Shown: one piece after another, positions 1-12,770 of the stretch | Layout: each line of letters starts with the position of its first letter | Numbering within the stretch: position 1 is the first letter of the stretch | Assembly: GCA_026419775.2 (NCBI GenBank) | Contig: JAOPGA020000904.1 | Span: 33,162-97,161, forward strand | DNA length: 64,000 bases | From: Acrasis kona | Lineage: Eukaryota > Heterolobosea > Eutetramitea > Acrasida > Acrasidae | Direction: 5' to 3' | Notes under the pieces: model-generated | What the model was told of the DNA's origin: nothing | The model's database searches: none | What the model saw: the letters and a program-made list of their open reading frames with translations, nothing else | Made by a program: the position numbers and the translations under genes

Positions 1-633
1 TTGAACAAACAACAAAAAATAGGATTAAGGTACTTGGAAGAGTTTAAAATGCGTATACCCAGATTGGAAGTGGAGGAAATTAGTAATGTTGTAAAGAGCG
101 CTGCGTTGGAGGTGAGGTCAACCCTGGAAGTTATTACTTGTGGTTCTTATCGCAGGGGCAAACAAGATAGCGGAGATGTTGACATTTTGATTGCTGATTT
201 GAAAATGAACAAATCTCATTTGGGATTGTTAAATAAAATTTTGGAGAAAATTAAAAAATTAAATATAGATTTCCTGACCGATGATTTGTCTGTGTCGACT
301 AGGAAAGATGATGACCATTGTGAAACTTATATGGGTGTTTGTAAATTAAATCACGAAAATAGTCTTCATCGAAGATTAGACATAAAAGTTTATGACAGAA
401 GGGTTTTCCCTTTTGCTATTTTGTATTTTACTGGTTCTGATCATTTTAATCGATCCATGAGATTGTTTGCTCATAAAATGGGTTTGAGCTTGAGTGATAG
501 GTCGCTTACAAAAGTGTTGCGGGTTAAAAATCAAAAAGTAAGTGAGGGAGAGTCTATCGAATGCCATTCCGAACAGGACATTTTTAATGCACTGGGATTG
601 GATTATAAGGAGCCTCATGAGAGAAATGTGTAG
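1..633 (+). CDS. Family X DNA polymerase (Pol beta/lambda type), C-terminal part
   Basis: The 210 visible residues are the palm and thumb of a family X repair polymerase, which fills short gaps in base-excision repair or end joining. The palm motif GSYRRGKQDSGDVDIL carries the first two catalytic aspartates, RRLDIKVY carries the third, YFTGSDHFNRSMR is the sugar-discrimination/minor-groove segment, and the end (EQDIFNALGLDYKEPHERN) is the conserved Pol lambda/beta C-terminus. The gene is open at the left edge, where the first codon is TTG, so the 8-kDa lyase domain and any BRCT domain lie outside the window. The C-terminus looks closer to lambda than beta, but the subfamily is not certain. 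The stop is TAG. Confidence 0.9.
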   Translation: MNKQQKIGLRYLEEFKMRIPRLEVEEISNVVKSAALEVRSTLEVITCGSYRRGKQDSGDVDILIADLKMNKSHLGLLNKILEKIKKLNIDFLTDDLSVSTRKDDDHCETYMGVCKLNHENSLHRRLDIKVYDRRVFPFAILYFTGSDHFNRSMRLFAHKMGLSLSDRSLTKVLRVKNQKVSEGESIECHSEQDIFNALGLDYKEPHERNV

Positions 634-676
634 TGCTCAATAAAATATGCGAACGTGTCGCTCGATTGGTTTGTTG

Positions 677-811
677 ATGGCGCTCAAATCAGAAGAATTT
701 CCCGGAGCATGTTGTAAATATTGTCAATACTCTCCCATTTATAACGATACTCAGGAAATTACTCATAAGGTATATTTCCTGGTACTAGGGCCAAAATGTC
801 AGCCTGAATAA
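677..811 (+). other. Micro-ORF in the 634-1000 gap, 44 codons, coding status unclear
   Basis: The 360-bp gap between the polymerase and the MAP kinase holds one ATG-initiated ORF (begins MALKSEEFPGACCKYCQYSP, ends in TAA) with a Cys-Cys-x2-Cys cluster. The DNA after it is AT-rich with no clear features. I do not recognise the peptide. A GTATAT inside it could be a splice donor, so it may be a first exon or chance. Confidence 0.15.
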
Positions 812-1000
812 TTTTGAATTATAATTTAAGGTGAACAAGAATAAAAAAGTTGTGAATAAAAAAGACAGTTGACGAGAACTTTTTTGTACACTTAATACAT
901 ATTTAGTTATTTTACAACCCTGATAAATAAATAGGTAAATAAAAATTAACCTCTTTGGTGAGAGAACGTTTATAATAAACATAGACAAGTTTCATTGCAC

Positions 1001-2278
1001 ATGATTGAAGACCGGTGGGAACTGCCGTTTGAGTATGTAGCACATAGAACTCTTGGGAATGGCACCTATGGTGTGGTAAAGGCTGGAGAGCACACCATCA
1101 CTAAAGAACTGGTAGCCATAAAGAAGAACAAGTTCGTGTTTCCATCAAGTGGTGCACTATACAATCACGATACGGTTCAAAATTTCAACGGAGTTAATAG
1201 CAGATTGAGGCAGATGAGGATGATTAGAGAGTTGAAGATACTTTCACACTTGAGCAAAGTACCCCATCCTCACATATGCAACATACTTGACGTAGTTGTA
1301 CCAAAGTCATTCGATTCCTTTCAAGATGTCTACGTTGTGCAGGAATTGATGGAATCCAACTTATATGACGTGATGCACAGCGGCACAATACTAAGCCAGG
1401 AGCATATAAAGTTTTTCATGTACCAATTGTTCTTGGGCATGTCCTATTTACACTCTGCAGGAATCGTTCACCGAGACTTGAAACCAGAGAACATTCTTGT
1501 AAACTCGGACTGTGACCTGAAGATTTGTGACTTGGGTCTTAGCAGGGGTCTAAACTTTAAAGAGCACGGAGACGGCACCGCCAACATGAGCACGTGCTAC
1601 ATTCAAAGTAGATGGTACAGAGCTCCTGAACTCCTCCTTGAAAGCAAGCGTGTTACGAAGAAAATAGACGTGTGGAGTGCAGGTTGCATCATGGCCGAGA
1701 TGTTAGGAAATGGAAGAGTCATGTTCGCCGGAAGAGGTCCTATCGACCAATTACAATCAATCATATCGAAAATCGGAACGCCTAAAAAATATCCAAGATT
1801 CATATCAGCAAACGCAGCATCCGTGTTGAAACAAATAGTCAAAAAGAACCCAACGGACTTGTCCGAAACATTTCCCGACGCAGAACCGTTGGCAGTTGAT
1901 TTATTGAAGCTACTACTCAAGTTCGATCCCGACAGCAGAATCGACGTTTACGACGCTCTACTTCACCCATACTTTTCGGATTTGTACGATGAATCGCATT
2001 TGATGCCACATACTGATTGTTTCGACTTTTCGTACGAAGCAGAGCTGTGGAACCATGTTGTTCGCAGCGAAGACGAAATGGCTCTACAGGACGACATGTT
2101 CTTGAAAAAGGCGTGCTACCGCACATTGTTGAATTTTGAAGATTCAATCTTGGACTGCAACGACCAAGAAGGATGGGAGGAACAAATTCCGACCGTCATC
2201 AGCAGAAGAAAAACGGAGGGAATGATTACCGACTGTTTAATCACACAGAATAGAAGATCAAGTATAAGTTACACATAG
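1001..2278 (+). CDS. MAP kinase with a TCY activation-loop motif
   Basis: A 425-residue single-exon protein kinase of the MAPK group. Visible features are the glycine loop LGNGTYGVV, the VAIKK lysine, the catalytic loop HRDLKPENIL, a DLG in place of DFG, RWYRAPELLL, and the MAPK insert and C-lobe ending in DPDSRIDVYDALLHPYF. The activation loop reads MSTCYIQSRWY, so the dual-phosphorylation site is Thr198-Cys199-Tyr200 rather than TEY, TDY or TGY. A longer reading begins seven bases upstream at a TTG, but the first ATG at 1001 places the kinase core normally. It probably acts in a cytosolic signalling cascade; substrates cannot be inferred. About 70 residues follow the kinase domain with no domain I recognise. 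Confidence 0.93.
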   Translation: MIEDRWELPFEYVAHRTLGNGTYGVVKAGEHTITKELVAIKKNKFVFPSSGALYNHDTVQNFNGVNSRLRQMRMIRELKILSHLSKVPHPHICNILDVVVPKSFDSFQDVYVVQELMESNLYDVMHSGTILSQEHIKFFMYQLFLGMSYLHSAGIVHRDLKPENILVNSDCDLKICDLGLSRGLNFKEHGDGTANMSTCYIQSRWYRAPELLLESKRVTKKIDVWSAGCIMAEMLGNGRVMFAGRGPIDQLQSIISKIGTPKKYPRFISANAASVLKQIVKKNPTDLSETFPDAEPLAVDLLKLLLKFDPDSRIDVYDALLHPYFSDLYDESHLMPHTDCFDFSYEAELWNHVVRSEDEMALQDDMFLKKACYRTLLNFEDSILDCNDQEGWEEQIPTVISRRKTEGMITDCLITQNRRSSISYT

Positions 2279-2362
2279 CAATGTGTTATCAAATGAATGT
2301 AAATAAAGAACAAACCCAACACAATTCTTAAAATACAAGCTTTACAATTTTATTTTTTACAT

Positions 2363-5300
2363 TTAAAAATAATCCTTCATCAACAACTCTATATCTTCCT
2401 TCTTGATGGGCTTATGAACATAAATATTCATACCCGCCTCAATGCCAGCATTCTTATATTCTTGTCTCACGTTTCCGCTCAACCCAACAATGATTACCGG
2501 TTCGTAACCATTCTGCTTTTCAATCTCTCTAATTTTTCTAGTGCACTCAAAACCATCCATACGAGGCATGCTCACGTCCATAAACACCAACTTAAAATCA
2601 AAACAATCTCCTTCCAAAACCTCCAACGCCTCCACACCATCGCCAGCTGCTTTACATTCACACCCCATATTTTGTAACAAACGAACCAATACTTTTTGAT
2701 TAATTTTATTATCTTCCACCACCAACACTTTTGATTTTTTTACAGAAGAATAAACAACATCAGAAGAAGGATGCGCATCACCAACAGCAGGCGACACTTT
2801 TTTATTTTTAGCAGGACTATCCGGAGCAACAATTTGAACCTCCTCCTGATGATACCCATTACTATTTCTCCTTGCCAAATTAAAATGTTGAGATTGCAAA
2901 TCGGATGCAATTTCACAAACGATGGTGAAATGGAATTTTGTAAATTTCCATTTCCTGCTCTCCACCCAAATTCTTCCGCCCATCAATTCCACCAAATGTT
3001 TACTGATGAATAATCCCAACCCACTGCCTCCATACTCACTATAAGGCCTCTGAGCGACCTGTTCGAATCGATTGAACAAATGTTGCATTTCTAATTCGGT
3101 CATTCCACATCCAGTATCCTCCACCGTATATATGACCTGACAAGTATGAGCATTCATCATTTTGTGTTGACAAGAAACTTTGATATAACCTTGTTTTGTG
3201 AATTTGATGGCGTTGGAAATTAAATTAATCAAAATTTGACTGATTCGATTTTGATCGCCGATCAATACCAAATAATCCATATTTTGAATGTCGCGCACCA
3301 GATTCAAGTGACGCTTGCTCATTTCCGGATGAAACATTTTGGTCACTCCATCGGCCACCTTCACGGGCGAAAACAATTCCTTTTGAATTTTGGCCTGATT
3401 GAATTCTAATTTACTCAACGTCAACACGTCATCGGTAATCGTTTTTTGATACTTTGCACATATTTGTATGCTCTCCGTATAATCGTCCAAAACCATCACC
3501 TTGTGATTTAATTCACAATGATTCAAATTCTTCAAAATCAAAGACAAATCATCCAGCGTGTTCTTCATCATGTCACAACTGCCCACGATTCCTTGGATCG
3601 GATTTCTAATTTCGTGACAAATTCGATCTATAAATTCCTCTTGTTTCTTTCGATACATTTCTGCTTCTTTGGCCCTACTTTCTTGAGTTTCTGCCAATGC
3701 CTCCATCGCCTTGATTTGTTTGGTATAATTCCTGCTGTTCTCGAAGGAAATGGCCATTTGGGTGGTCAAAATGTTCAACACGTTGATTCTCTCCGAAGTG
3801 AAACATTCGGTGACGAGATCATTTTCGCAATATAGAATGGCCTTGAGACTATTGCTTTGTAAGATGGGCATGCACAGTACTGATTTTGTTTGATTGGACA
3901 TGACGTAGGGATTACTTTTTATGAAACCGAATTCTTGATCGCTGGATGCATCCGCCAACACCATTATTTGTTTGGTTCTAGAAACGTACTCGATGATTGC
4001 CGTACATCCGTGCGACCAATTCGATAATTCGATACAGGAACGAACGTTATCGTGATTGTGGTATTCTCCATTGTATTGTCCCTCCACGATTCCATCCACG
4101 ATGATTGCTGCAGAAGTTGCCCCTGCCGTCTCGACGATGATTTTTAAAATGTTGATGAGCAATTCGTCCATGTCGATGGTGCTGGATATGGTTTGACTCG
4201 CTTTGAATATGCTTTCGATATCGAACATGGCTGCATTGGTCGCCAACGTATTTGCTTGTGCGCTTCTTGGTTGCGAAGTTACTGCTGGACTGTTGCTCGA
4301 TGCGCTCTGTCTGCTCGACGACGAATGTAAAATCAAATTGCTGGACGAAGATTGAACTTCCAATTGCGAACTGCTCGAGCTGTTGTGACCGTTCGACACG
4401 TTGCTCGTGTACTTGCGATCCGATAACAAATTTGGAAATTCGTCATGTAATTGATCTAATTTGTTGATGGCGCCCCATTTTTGATAGCCCTCGAATGCTT
4501 CGTTGAGGTAATCGCTCATGAATCGAATTTTATTTGCTCTCTGCATGCATCGAGATGCCAATTCGCACGCCAACGATGCCTCGTGTGGAAACGAATGAAG
4601 AGCAGCTGCTTCGATGCTCTTATCGTAATATTCGATGGCCGTCCAAAAATCAGATTGTACGCTGGCCATTTCTGCTTTCAACAAGTATAATTTGTTTATG
4701 AAATTAGGTTGGTAATGAGAATTCCACATTTCGAATCTAGAAATGTTTCTTTTCAAACGTGATTCCAAATCATGACCGATCGACGATGTTGATTTTAATT
4801 TCAAAATGAACAAACTAGAATAAAACGTATAAATGATTTCCAAATAAATTCCTCTGCCCGATTGAATCAATCGATCCGTGTGATTCAAAATCTTTTCCAA
4901 ATCATTTTCGTCGTTCGACAAATTCAAATCTCTTCTCATGATGAATTCGATCATCATGTGATTCGAAATGTAATGACAACTCATGGCATCCGATACATCG
5001 CTACATTTCATTTTCGCAACCAAATCATCGCTCAAGCACAATTCTCCCAAAAACATTTCGATCAATTTCGTAATTTGTATGGCTGGTTCGTTTTTGGTGG
5101 CATATGAATAATCATAACACTTTCTAACTTCGGTAATGCTTTCTTGTACGGTATGAGCGGCGCTATATAAAAAACTAGGACAGTATGCTGCAAAACTAAC
5201 TCCTGCAAAAAAGAATTCTCCGCATGAAACGGCCATTCGGTGCACTTGTCTGCTCAAGTTTTCTAATTCGTGCACGCTGTGGAAATAATGTCGACCCATG

Positions 5301-8300
5301 ATGTTAAAGACTTGATTGTTGCGAACGATAATGTTGGTTCGATCGGGATAGTATTCTCTTAGAATGTAATGGCTCAAATCGCTTAGTTCTTTTCCTTGTT
5401 TGATCAAATCTTGACTGTACAAATGAGATGCGTATAGATTTAAACTCGTGCAGAAATCAGGAGTGATGGTCGTCTCGAGAGCGTTGCTGACGTGATAAGC
5501 GGAGATTAGAGGGAATAAATTAGGGTACATCATGTAACATGTAATTTCGATCAAGTAAAACATGGTCGAGTAGATTGATTCTTGATTGGTCGGAATTCGA
5601 GTCAAATCCTTCAGATCGTAATCTCCATTTTCATTTTTTAATTTTGAAATGCGTCGAGTGATGATTTGAAATTGTTGTTGGTAGATGCGATCGATACTTT
5701 CTTGATCCAATGGAACGAACGCATCGACGCATTCGAGGCCCTTGATGATGGTCGATAATTGATCGGGTCTTAACGACAAATTGGAACAATTAATTTGCAA
5801 AATGTAACATTCTGCCAAATCAAACTTGTTGTTGGCATGGTCCATCATGATTTGCATGGCCTGATCGAATTTTTCGAAATTCGATAATTGTAAGTAATTC
5901 GTAGCGATCGATTTGTAACATGTCATGCTCGTTGGATAATCTCCATTCCACATGGAATCAACATCGGGCGGATATAATCGTTGTAAGCACCACAAGGCGC
6001 TCGTTGCATATTTGAGAGCTGCGCTGTATGCAATTGCTTTGTGTGCCTTGTCGCTGACTTGTAAATTGATTTTACATAATTGATCGAAAGTGATTCCTCC
6101 GGGATCCTTGTGCGATCCGATCAAATCTCTGCTCTTGTTTAGATGATCGGTGACCTCGAATAATATGGGCGAATCGATTTGGTGACTGTAATATAAACTT
6201 TTTCCAATGTTGAAATGCATCAACATGCTCTCACTAACAGTCATTTTGGAATAAACTGCTTCTTGAACGCGATCGTGTGAAAAGTGAAATTGATCTTCGG
6301 TGACGGTTGCTAATCCTGCGCTTAGTACATTTTCGAGACGATTGATTAATTCTTGTTTGGTCATGTTTGATGCTGTTTCGAAATCATTTAACGAAACGTG
6401 ACTTCCGAAGCAACTTGCTAATTTTAAAAGTTCGATGGATTCTGATGATGTGATGGCGTCGATGAAGCGAACCATGAATTCGATCACATTGTCCGTCGCG
6501 TGTTCCTTTGTGATTTCTTGAAGGTTCCATTCCCACTTGTAACCGTCTTTGCTGATGGAAAGTAATTTCTTGTCGTAGAGCATCCTTAAAAAGTATTTGA
6601 CGAAGAATGGATTTCCTTCCGTTCGTTTGTGAACGACTTCTGCTAAGGTGTACAAGCTGGAGTCAACTTGACTTTTTTTGGTTGAATATCGAAGCAAGTC
6701 GACGATCCATTCGTGAGCTGATTGTAACGAAAGTGGAGATAAATGTATTTCTTGAACTGGTATTTTGTTGTCCTTGACGATTTCTGTGATGGCTTGTCGG
6801 AAGGGATGCGTGCATGTGACTTCGTTGCTGCGGTAAGCACAAATAATTAACATGTGTTCGATGCTCTTCGTGTCCTCTGTTAAGCTCTTGATCAAATTAA
6901 TGCTATCAGGATCTGTTCAATGGTTAGACAATGTGAAAGTATGTACTTACCGGCCCATTGTAAATCATCCAAAAATAGAACGAGAGGATGTTGCTTTTGT
7001 GCGAAACAAGATACGAAGGAACGGAATACGGATCTAAAGTGGTTGCCAATTTCATCTGAGGGCGTGTCGACTTGTGGTTGGTCTCCGATCAGTATTCTCA
7101 ACTCTGGAATGACTTGAACGATGAGTTGACCATTCTTTCCTAAAGCATTTTCAATGTTTTTGCGCCACATTTCTATGCGACTTCCACCTTCTGATAATAT
7201 TTGTCTGATCAACATTTGAAAGGCATACTTCAGCGCTCCAAAGGCTACATTTCGTTCCATGCGGTCGAATTTTCCTACAAGAGTTAGTTGTCATGAATCG
7301 AAGTGAAGCTTACCAGAAATAAAGTATCCTTTTTTAATACATATTGGTTTCTGAACTTCTGATATAAGAGAGCTCTTACCTTTTATATTGATTAGATTTT
7401 TTAATGTAAAAAAAACTTACCGACACCACTATATCCACTTACAAGTAACATCTCTCCTTTTCCTTTCGTGGTAACGCGATCGAACGTCTGTATTAGTTTG
7501 GATATTTCGTCCTCGCGACCATATAATTTATCAGAAAAGTGAAAATGCTCCGAAAAGTCATAACGAGCAATTTCAAAAGGAGCAATGTCATCATTATCCT
7601 TATTTTCGTTTAGTCTAGCTGCACACAATTCGAGATCATAAAGAAGTCCACGACAAGATTTATATCGGTCCTGTGCATCCTTTCGCATCAATTTAGAAAT
7701 AATGTCACAAAGAACTTTTGGGACTCTAGAGGGAAGAGGTGGTGGATCGATCGCAATGTGACAGTATATTAGTTCTACGAGATCGTCTGTCTTGTATGGT
7801 GGCTCTCCACATAATAAGTGATACATTGTGGCACCTAGAGAATAAAAATCAGTCCTAGCGTCTGTTGTTCTGTTAAGCCTCCCTGTTTGTTCTAAACATG
7901 ATCAGTAAAACGCGAACAGCAATTGACAGTACCTGGTGACATGTAAGCAGCAGTACCACAAAGCCGGTTCAAGTGCGCTTTTTCTACACAAAGACGTGAT
8001 GAGCAACCAAAATCAACTAAAGGGTAAAAATGTCCTTGAAAGTTTTTAAACTAACCAATCTTCACTACTCCGTCCTTGCATACAATGTTTGTTGGCTTTA
8101 TGTCACCTAGTCATCATGTGAGAGAATGTTATTGGTCGTTGACGTACGGTGCATGACGCCCTCGGCATGTATATCCCTAAGCCCTTTTACGCACTGTATA
8201 AACATATCGACCACTTGACGAACGGAGAATCCCTCGGCCGGTAACATTTGGTATAAATTAATACCCCCATCCTCCATAACAATACTAATATTACGAACTA

Positions 8301-8571
8301 CTCGTTCACGTCCCTTCCCCCAATATGCTTCCGAAACTCCAAGGTACTTTATAACATGTTCCGAGTCAGCTGGTATTGAAGAACCTACAGTGTGCTCGTT
8401 CAAAAGCCTCGAAAGTTGTTTTGGTGATGCGACCGGGTTTGGATGAGTTTTCACAACAACAAATTGTCCGTTCCCTTCGCATCTGTATATAATACTATTT
8501 GTGGTTGGTCCGTGAATGACTTCAATGACCCGATAGCCAGCGACATGAGAGGGCTGGTCAAATACCTCCAT
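2363..8571 (-). CDS. Ser/Thr kinase - AAA ATPase - GAF - hybrid histidine kinase - receiver
   Basis: Seven exons (8571-8148, 8106-8056, 8016-7933, 7891-7421, 7379-7314, 7274-6951, 6912-2363) joined through six introns of 38-41 nt give 1989 residues in frame. Order: a protein kinase (about 1-265; VVVKTHP lysine, [30 protein letters not shown]), a STAND/AAA-type ATPase with P-loop GYSGVGKSS near 340, a long helical region, GAF (about 1370-1520), a histidine kinase with phospho-acceptor in [10 protein letters not shown] (His about 1573) plus N, G1 and G2 boxes, and a receiver whose acceptor is the Asp in FMDVSMP (about 1918). This is the layout of bacterial trifunctional kinase/ATPase/sensor proteins. 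All catalytic residues seen are intact. All introns lie in the 5' quarter. A longer 5' leader is possible. Confidence 0.9.
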
Positions 8572-8767
8572 ACTTGCTTGAAGGAAGTTTGTTTCAGGAA
8601 CAAATCAAGATAATTACTTACAACGAGCAGCGGTGGACTTTTGGCCAATTCCGGTCGATCTTCCTTCATGAAGATCTCGTCCAAAAAAAGAATCCGTCTC
8701 CGATGACTCATCATGAAATCACAACAACAAATAAACATGCACGATCAAAAGCTCTTATTTATTAAAA

Positions 8768-11700
8768 TCAACTCGACAATTTAATCACCATATTAATATT
8801 CATACCAGCCAATTCATTCGCCAAATAACGCAACACATAAGGAATGGTAATGACTTGCAAGCCATTTGCATCGTTCTTACAAGTCTTGCAAGTATGTTTA
8901 TTTCCGGCACCCTTCTCTGTGCTCAACACCGTGCTCAACATGCTTCCACAATTCGTACAAACGTGTGCAATGTCCTCGTCGCTACAATGCAACAAACGAT
9001 CTCTGACGATGAACGAAGCACCATAGGCCAACAATCCATCACGCTCCATCTCTCCGAAACGTACGCCACCTCCCTTCTTTCTTCCCTTGACAGGTTGATG
9101 CGTCAACCGATCGATGGGTCCCTTGCTTCTCACTTGGAACTTGTCGCTCACCATGTGACGAAGTCTTTGATAGTACACGACTCCTAAAAAGATGTCGGCT
9201 TGCATTTCTCTACCGAGGGTTCCGCTGTACATCATTTCGTTTCCGTGATAGTTGAATCCAGCTTTCGAAAGTAGAGCCCCGTAATGGTCGACCGCACGAT
9301 TGTCATGTTCGTCGAATTGGAAGGCGGTGGCATCTGGATAGAAACCATGAAGCGCACCTGCTTTGCTGGCCATGCTCTCGATCAACATGCCGATGGTCAT
9401 TCTCGAAGGGAAGGCATGGGGATTGATGATAATGTCGGGCGTGATTCCTGAATTGGTGAACGGCATGTCCTCCGTGGGCCACAACATGCTCATGATACCT
9501 TTTTGTCCGTGACGCGATGAGAATTTATCTCCAATGGTTGGATTACGTGGAAGTCTGAATGTAACAATGACCGTTGACACCGAGTTGAGTGGTTGTCCTC
9601 TTTCGCTGGCTCCTCTATCTGGCGTAATTCTGTATCCAACAATCTTGATGTTATCGACGTAACCTGGATCTACGCTCTTCCATTTGATCTGTTTGTGACT
9701 GTTGCTGACGGAATCATAGTAACAGAAAATGGGATCGTCCAATTCCAAGAGCAACCCGACGGGAGGTAATCCATCGGAATCTAATGTGGGCACGATGAGC
9801 TCTGACTGTTGTGCTTCATCTTTATTTTTTTTTGGTTGACCGCCGGACTTTATGGACGATCTCCGGTTATCAAAATAGATTTTTCCGTCCTTGTCATAAT
9901 CGAGTAAATCAATGGCTTGTGTCTTGTATATACTTGCTTTACCCAATCCACGATCATAACTGCTCTTGTTTACAATCATGGCATCTTCCATGTCATATCC
10001 GGTGTAACTAATCACGGCAACTACTGCATTGGTACCTAATGGATAGTCATCGGCTGGAATCTTATCCTGATGTTGTGTCCTTGCTAGTGCCTTTTGAGGA
10101 GTTTGTAAACGATATAATTTGTTATCGGTACGATATGGGAAACTAAAGAGTGGGAAACCCATGGTTTGTTTGGCCATCTGACATTGATAAACATTTCTTG
10201 GAGATTGATTAAAGTCGCTGAATGGCGTCAAGTTTCCAACGTTGGACAACATGTTGTTCGGATTGATTTCAATGTGAGTGGTTCCCTTTTTGATGTGTTC
10301 GGTCGTGATTGCAATGTTGAGGAAAATGCCTTCTAGGGCGCCGATGCTTTCGATTTGGTTGGTTGCTAACGATATGACTGGTCTCTGGAATCTTCCTGAA
10401 CTAGTTGCCAAGTATAATGTGCCGCCCATTTGTTCTGGGAGTGGAACGATCTCAATGTGGCTTGGAATGCGAGGATCTGATTTTGTGACCTTGATGTGAC
10501 GTAATTTGTGTGCGAAGGAGACCAAGTTCGATTTTTGAATGACACCGACGACTTGACCGTTTAATGTGACCTGACGCATGTCGTGTTCCTGATCAACGTT
10601 TGGTTGGATGCGATGATGACGATGGAACCTCATTCCTAATGAAAGTAATGCTTCAATCAATAAATGTTCCTCTTGTTGTCTTTCCGCCTTGTCCATCATG
10701 TTCATGTGAATGGTGCATGGATGTGTCAAATGGTTCAAAAGACCACAAGGCGCACCATCAGGCGTGTGCACTGGGCAAATGAAACCAAACTGATCGGGAC
10801 GAAGTTTTCTGACGTCTGTAACTCTTGAGTCCATCCAGAAGGCACCACGATGGATGGATCTGAAATGTGAAATGAAACGGAAGTAGTTAATCTTATCGGC
10901 CATCACTGACAGTCCGGAGAATTGTGTCAAGACTGCTTTCTGGTCATTATATCTTTGTGTTGCTGTGGTGTTCAAGTTACCGGTACTAATGAAGGTCCTG
11001 ACTGCGCTTGCAATCGATGGATAAGAAGCTTTGATTAATTTGGCTGCATAATTGTCGCTCTCAAAATCAACTATTTTTTAGTAAAACGAAGATCACGTTC
11101 GATACCTTTTTTAATGTTGGCCATACAGTTGTTGACTGCTTGTCTCAAAACTGCAGTATAAGTTTGTCCGGGCGATTGACATTCTTGAAGACCAAACACA
11201 TCAGGACTGTCCGCATCAATTTTATTATCGACGTATCGAAGTAATTTTTGAATCATGAAAATTAACATGTCGAACTTGGCGGCATTGCTGTCCAAGTGGA
11301 CCAACAAATCACGATCTAAAATGTCTTGTCCCTTTCTGACTCTCTCCTTCTTTGTAAGACCCTCATTTGATGACTTGGAAGAGTGACTGATTAAATCGAG
11401 GAAGTCCTCACATGTGTGTCTATCTGGTTGCGTCGTTCTAATGACGCTCAACATGGTCAACACACGATCCACATTCAACTTGTTACGAATGTCTTTTGGC
11501 TCTAGAATGCGCAAGAATAAATCGAGATCGGATGTCTTCTTTAAAGCTTTTAAAAGTATGATTGAACTCAATGTTTGTGTATTTCCCGAACCAAACGTCA
11601 TTGTGGTTGTTCCATCATTGCAATAAATTACAATGTTTGTTTCAAAAGTGCCGTCATCTCTTACGCAACGAATCATGGCACCCTTTTCGGTTGCATTTGG

Positions 11701-12252
11701 ATTTCTCTTTGCCCATGATGATCTCGAGATGCAAAGTGGGTATCCTCTCAAATTGGCAATGAGAAGCCTACAAACCTTCTCCGAACCTTTAATGATGAAA
11801 TAACCTCCAGCTTCGTGTGGCTCTTCGTGTGCTTTTGTGAGCTCAACTGGGTCCTTGCCCTTCAAATAACAAAGGTCACTTGATACCATGACAGGTACGT
11901 AGGCAGTTTTAAATGTGAGGGGGATAGGAGGGTTATTATTTACTTTCACCATAAATGTGATATTAAGTGCCCCAGAGTAATCTGCATGTGATATTCTTGC
12001 TTGGTATGGGAGCATTTTTCTTGTTGTTTCTGACTGGTGGACAGGTTTTTCAATCTTCATATTTTCTAATGTGAGTTCTATGGTTTGTCCTCTTATTTGA
12101 GTATTGTGCATGCGTAGTGGAGGAATTGTTTTAACCATTGAACGTAATCCATATCGAACCATGTAATTGAAACTGTCTATATGAGGAGCAGTCATCGCCT
12201 GGACTGACTCCTGTAGACGTAAATCGTCCTTGACATTTGGTTCAAACACCAT
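8768..12252 (-). CDS. RPA2: RNA polymerase I second-largest subunit (RPA2/POLR1B)
   Basis: Two exons (12252-11106 and 11070-8768) joined across a 35-nt GT-AG intron give 1149 residues, the usual size. Without splicing the first exon stops at a TAG that is part of the acceptor. The N-terminus (APHIDSFNYMVRYGLRSM), the GGYFIIKGSEKV block and the C-terminal zinc site (CTNCGS...CKTCKND) match Pol I better than Pol II or III. The hybrid-binding and active-centre blocks GYDMEDAMIVNKSS, GDKFSSRHGQKGIMS and GEMERDGLLAYG are all present. The protein forms half of the Pol I cleft and acts in rRNA synthesis in the nucleolus. It starts 74 bp from the divergent small membrane-protein gene. Confidence 0.95.
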
Positions 12253-12326
12253 TTCTCAAAAGTGTGAAATCAAATAGTTCGTTGAATTGTATGCTCAACT
12301 CTTGGGTCAACCTTTAAACATAAAAA

Positions 12327-12659
12327 ATGCCAAGCTTCTCTGAACTCCTAACCAGCGCAAAGACCTACTTGAACAGCCCCGTCCCACAAAAAGTGATTTA
12401 CGGATTAAGGCAACTTTCACCATATGCACCGGCACGCAGATTCCAAGATGCCGGAAAAACACATTTGGTATGTTTTTAATCATTGCAACATTCTTACCAA
12501 TTATTAATTTAGGTCGTAATTTATTTCTTATCTCTTTTAGTTGTTGCACCATGTGTTTACGTTTTTGCCAACAAGAGATATCAAGCATTTAAAATCCGTC
12601 AGGAGATTAAGCAAATACAAAGAGCAAGAGAACAAGAATGGGCGCAAGAACATAATTAA
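12327..12659 (+). CDS. Small single-span membrane protein, unknown
   Basis: Two exons (12327-12467 and 12513-12659, 45-nt intron) give 95 residues. The N-terminal half is amphipathic and basic (MPSFSELLTSAKTYLNSPVP...), the second exon opens with a hydrophobic span (VVIYFLSLLVVAPCVYVFA) followed by a charged helix (RQEIKQIQRAREQEW). That shape is typical of small mitochondrial inner-membrane or respiratory-complex subunits, but I recognise no family. A second acceptor (CTTTTAG) lies 27 bases downstream and keeps frame, but its use would remove half of the membrane span. Confidence 0.6.
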
Positions 12660-12770
12660 ATTGAGGTTTAGGGTATTTTATGTTTTTTATGTATACCTGT
12701 TATATAAAGGGCTTGTACTAACATCGTGCTTTTTGTTTTTGTTTATTTTTGATTAATTTTTGAAGACAGT

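Noticed and set aside
995-1000. Alternative TTG/GTG starts, here and at 37179, 43345, 58895, 59730 and 62179
   Set aside because: A eukaryotic gene is expected to use ATG; the next in-frame ATG gives complete domains in each case.
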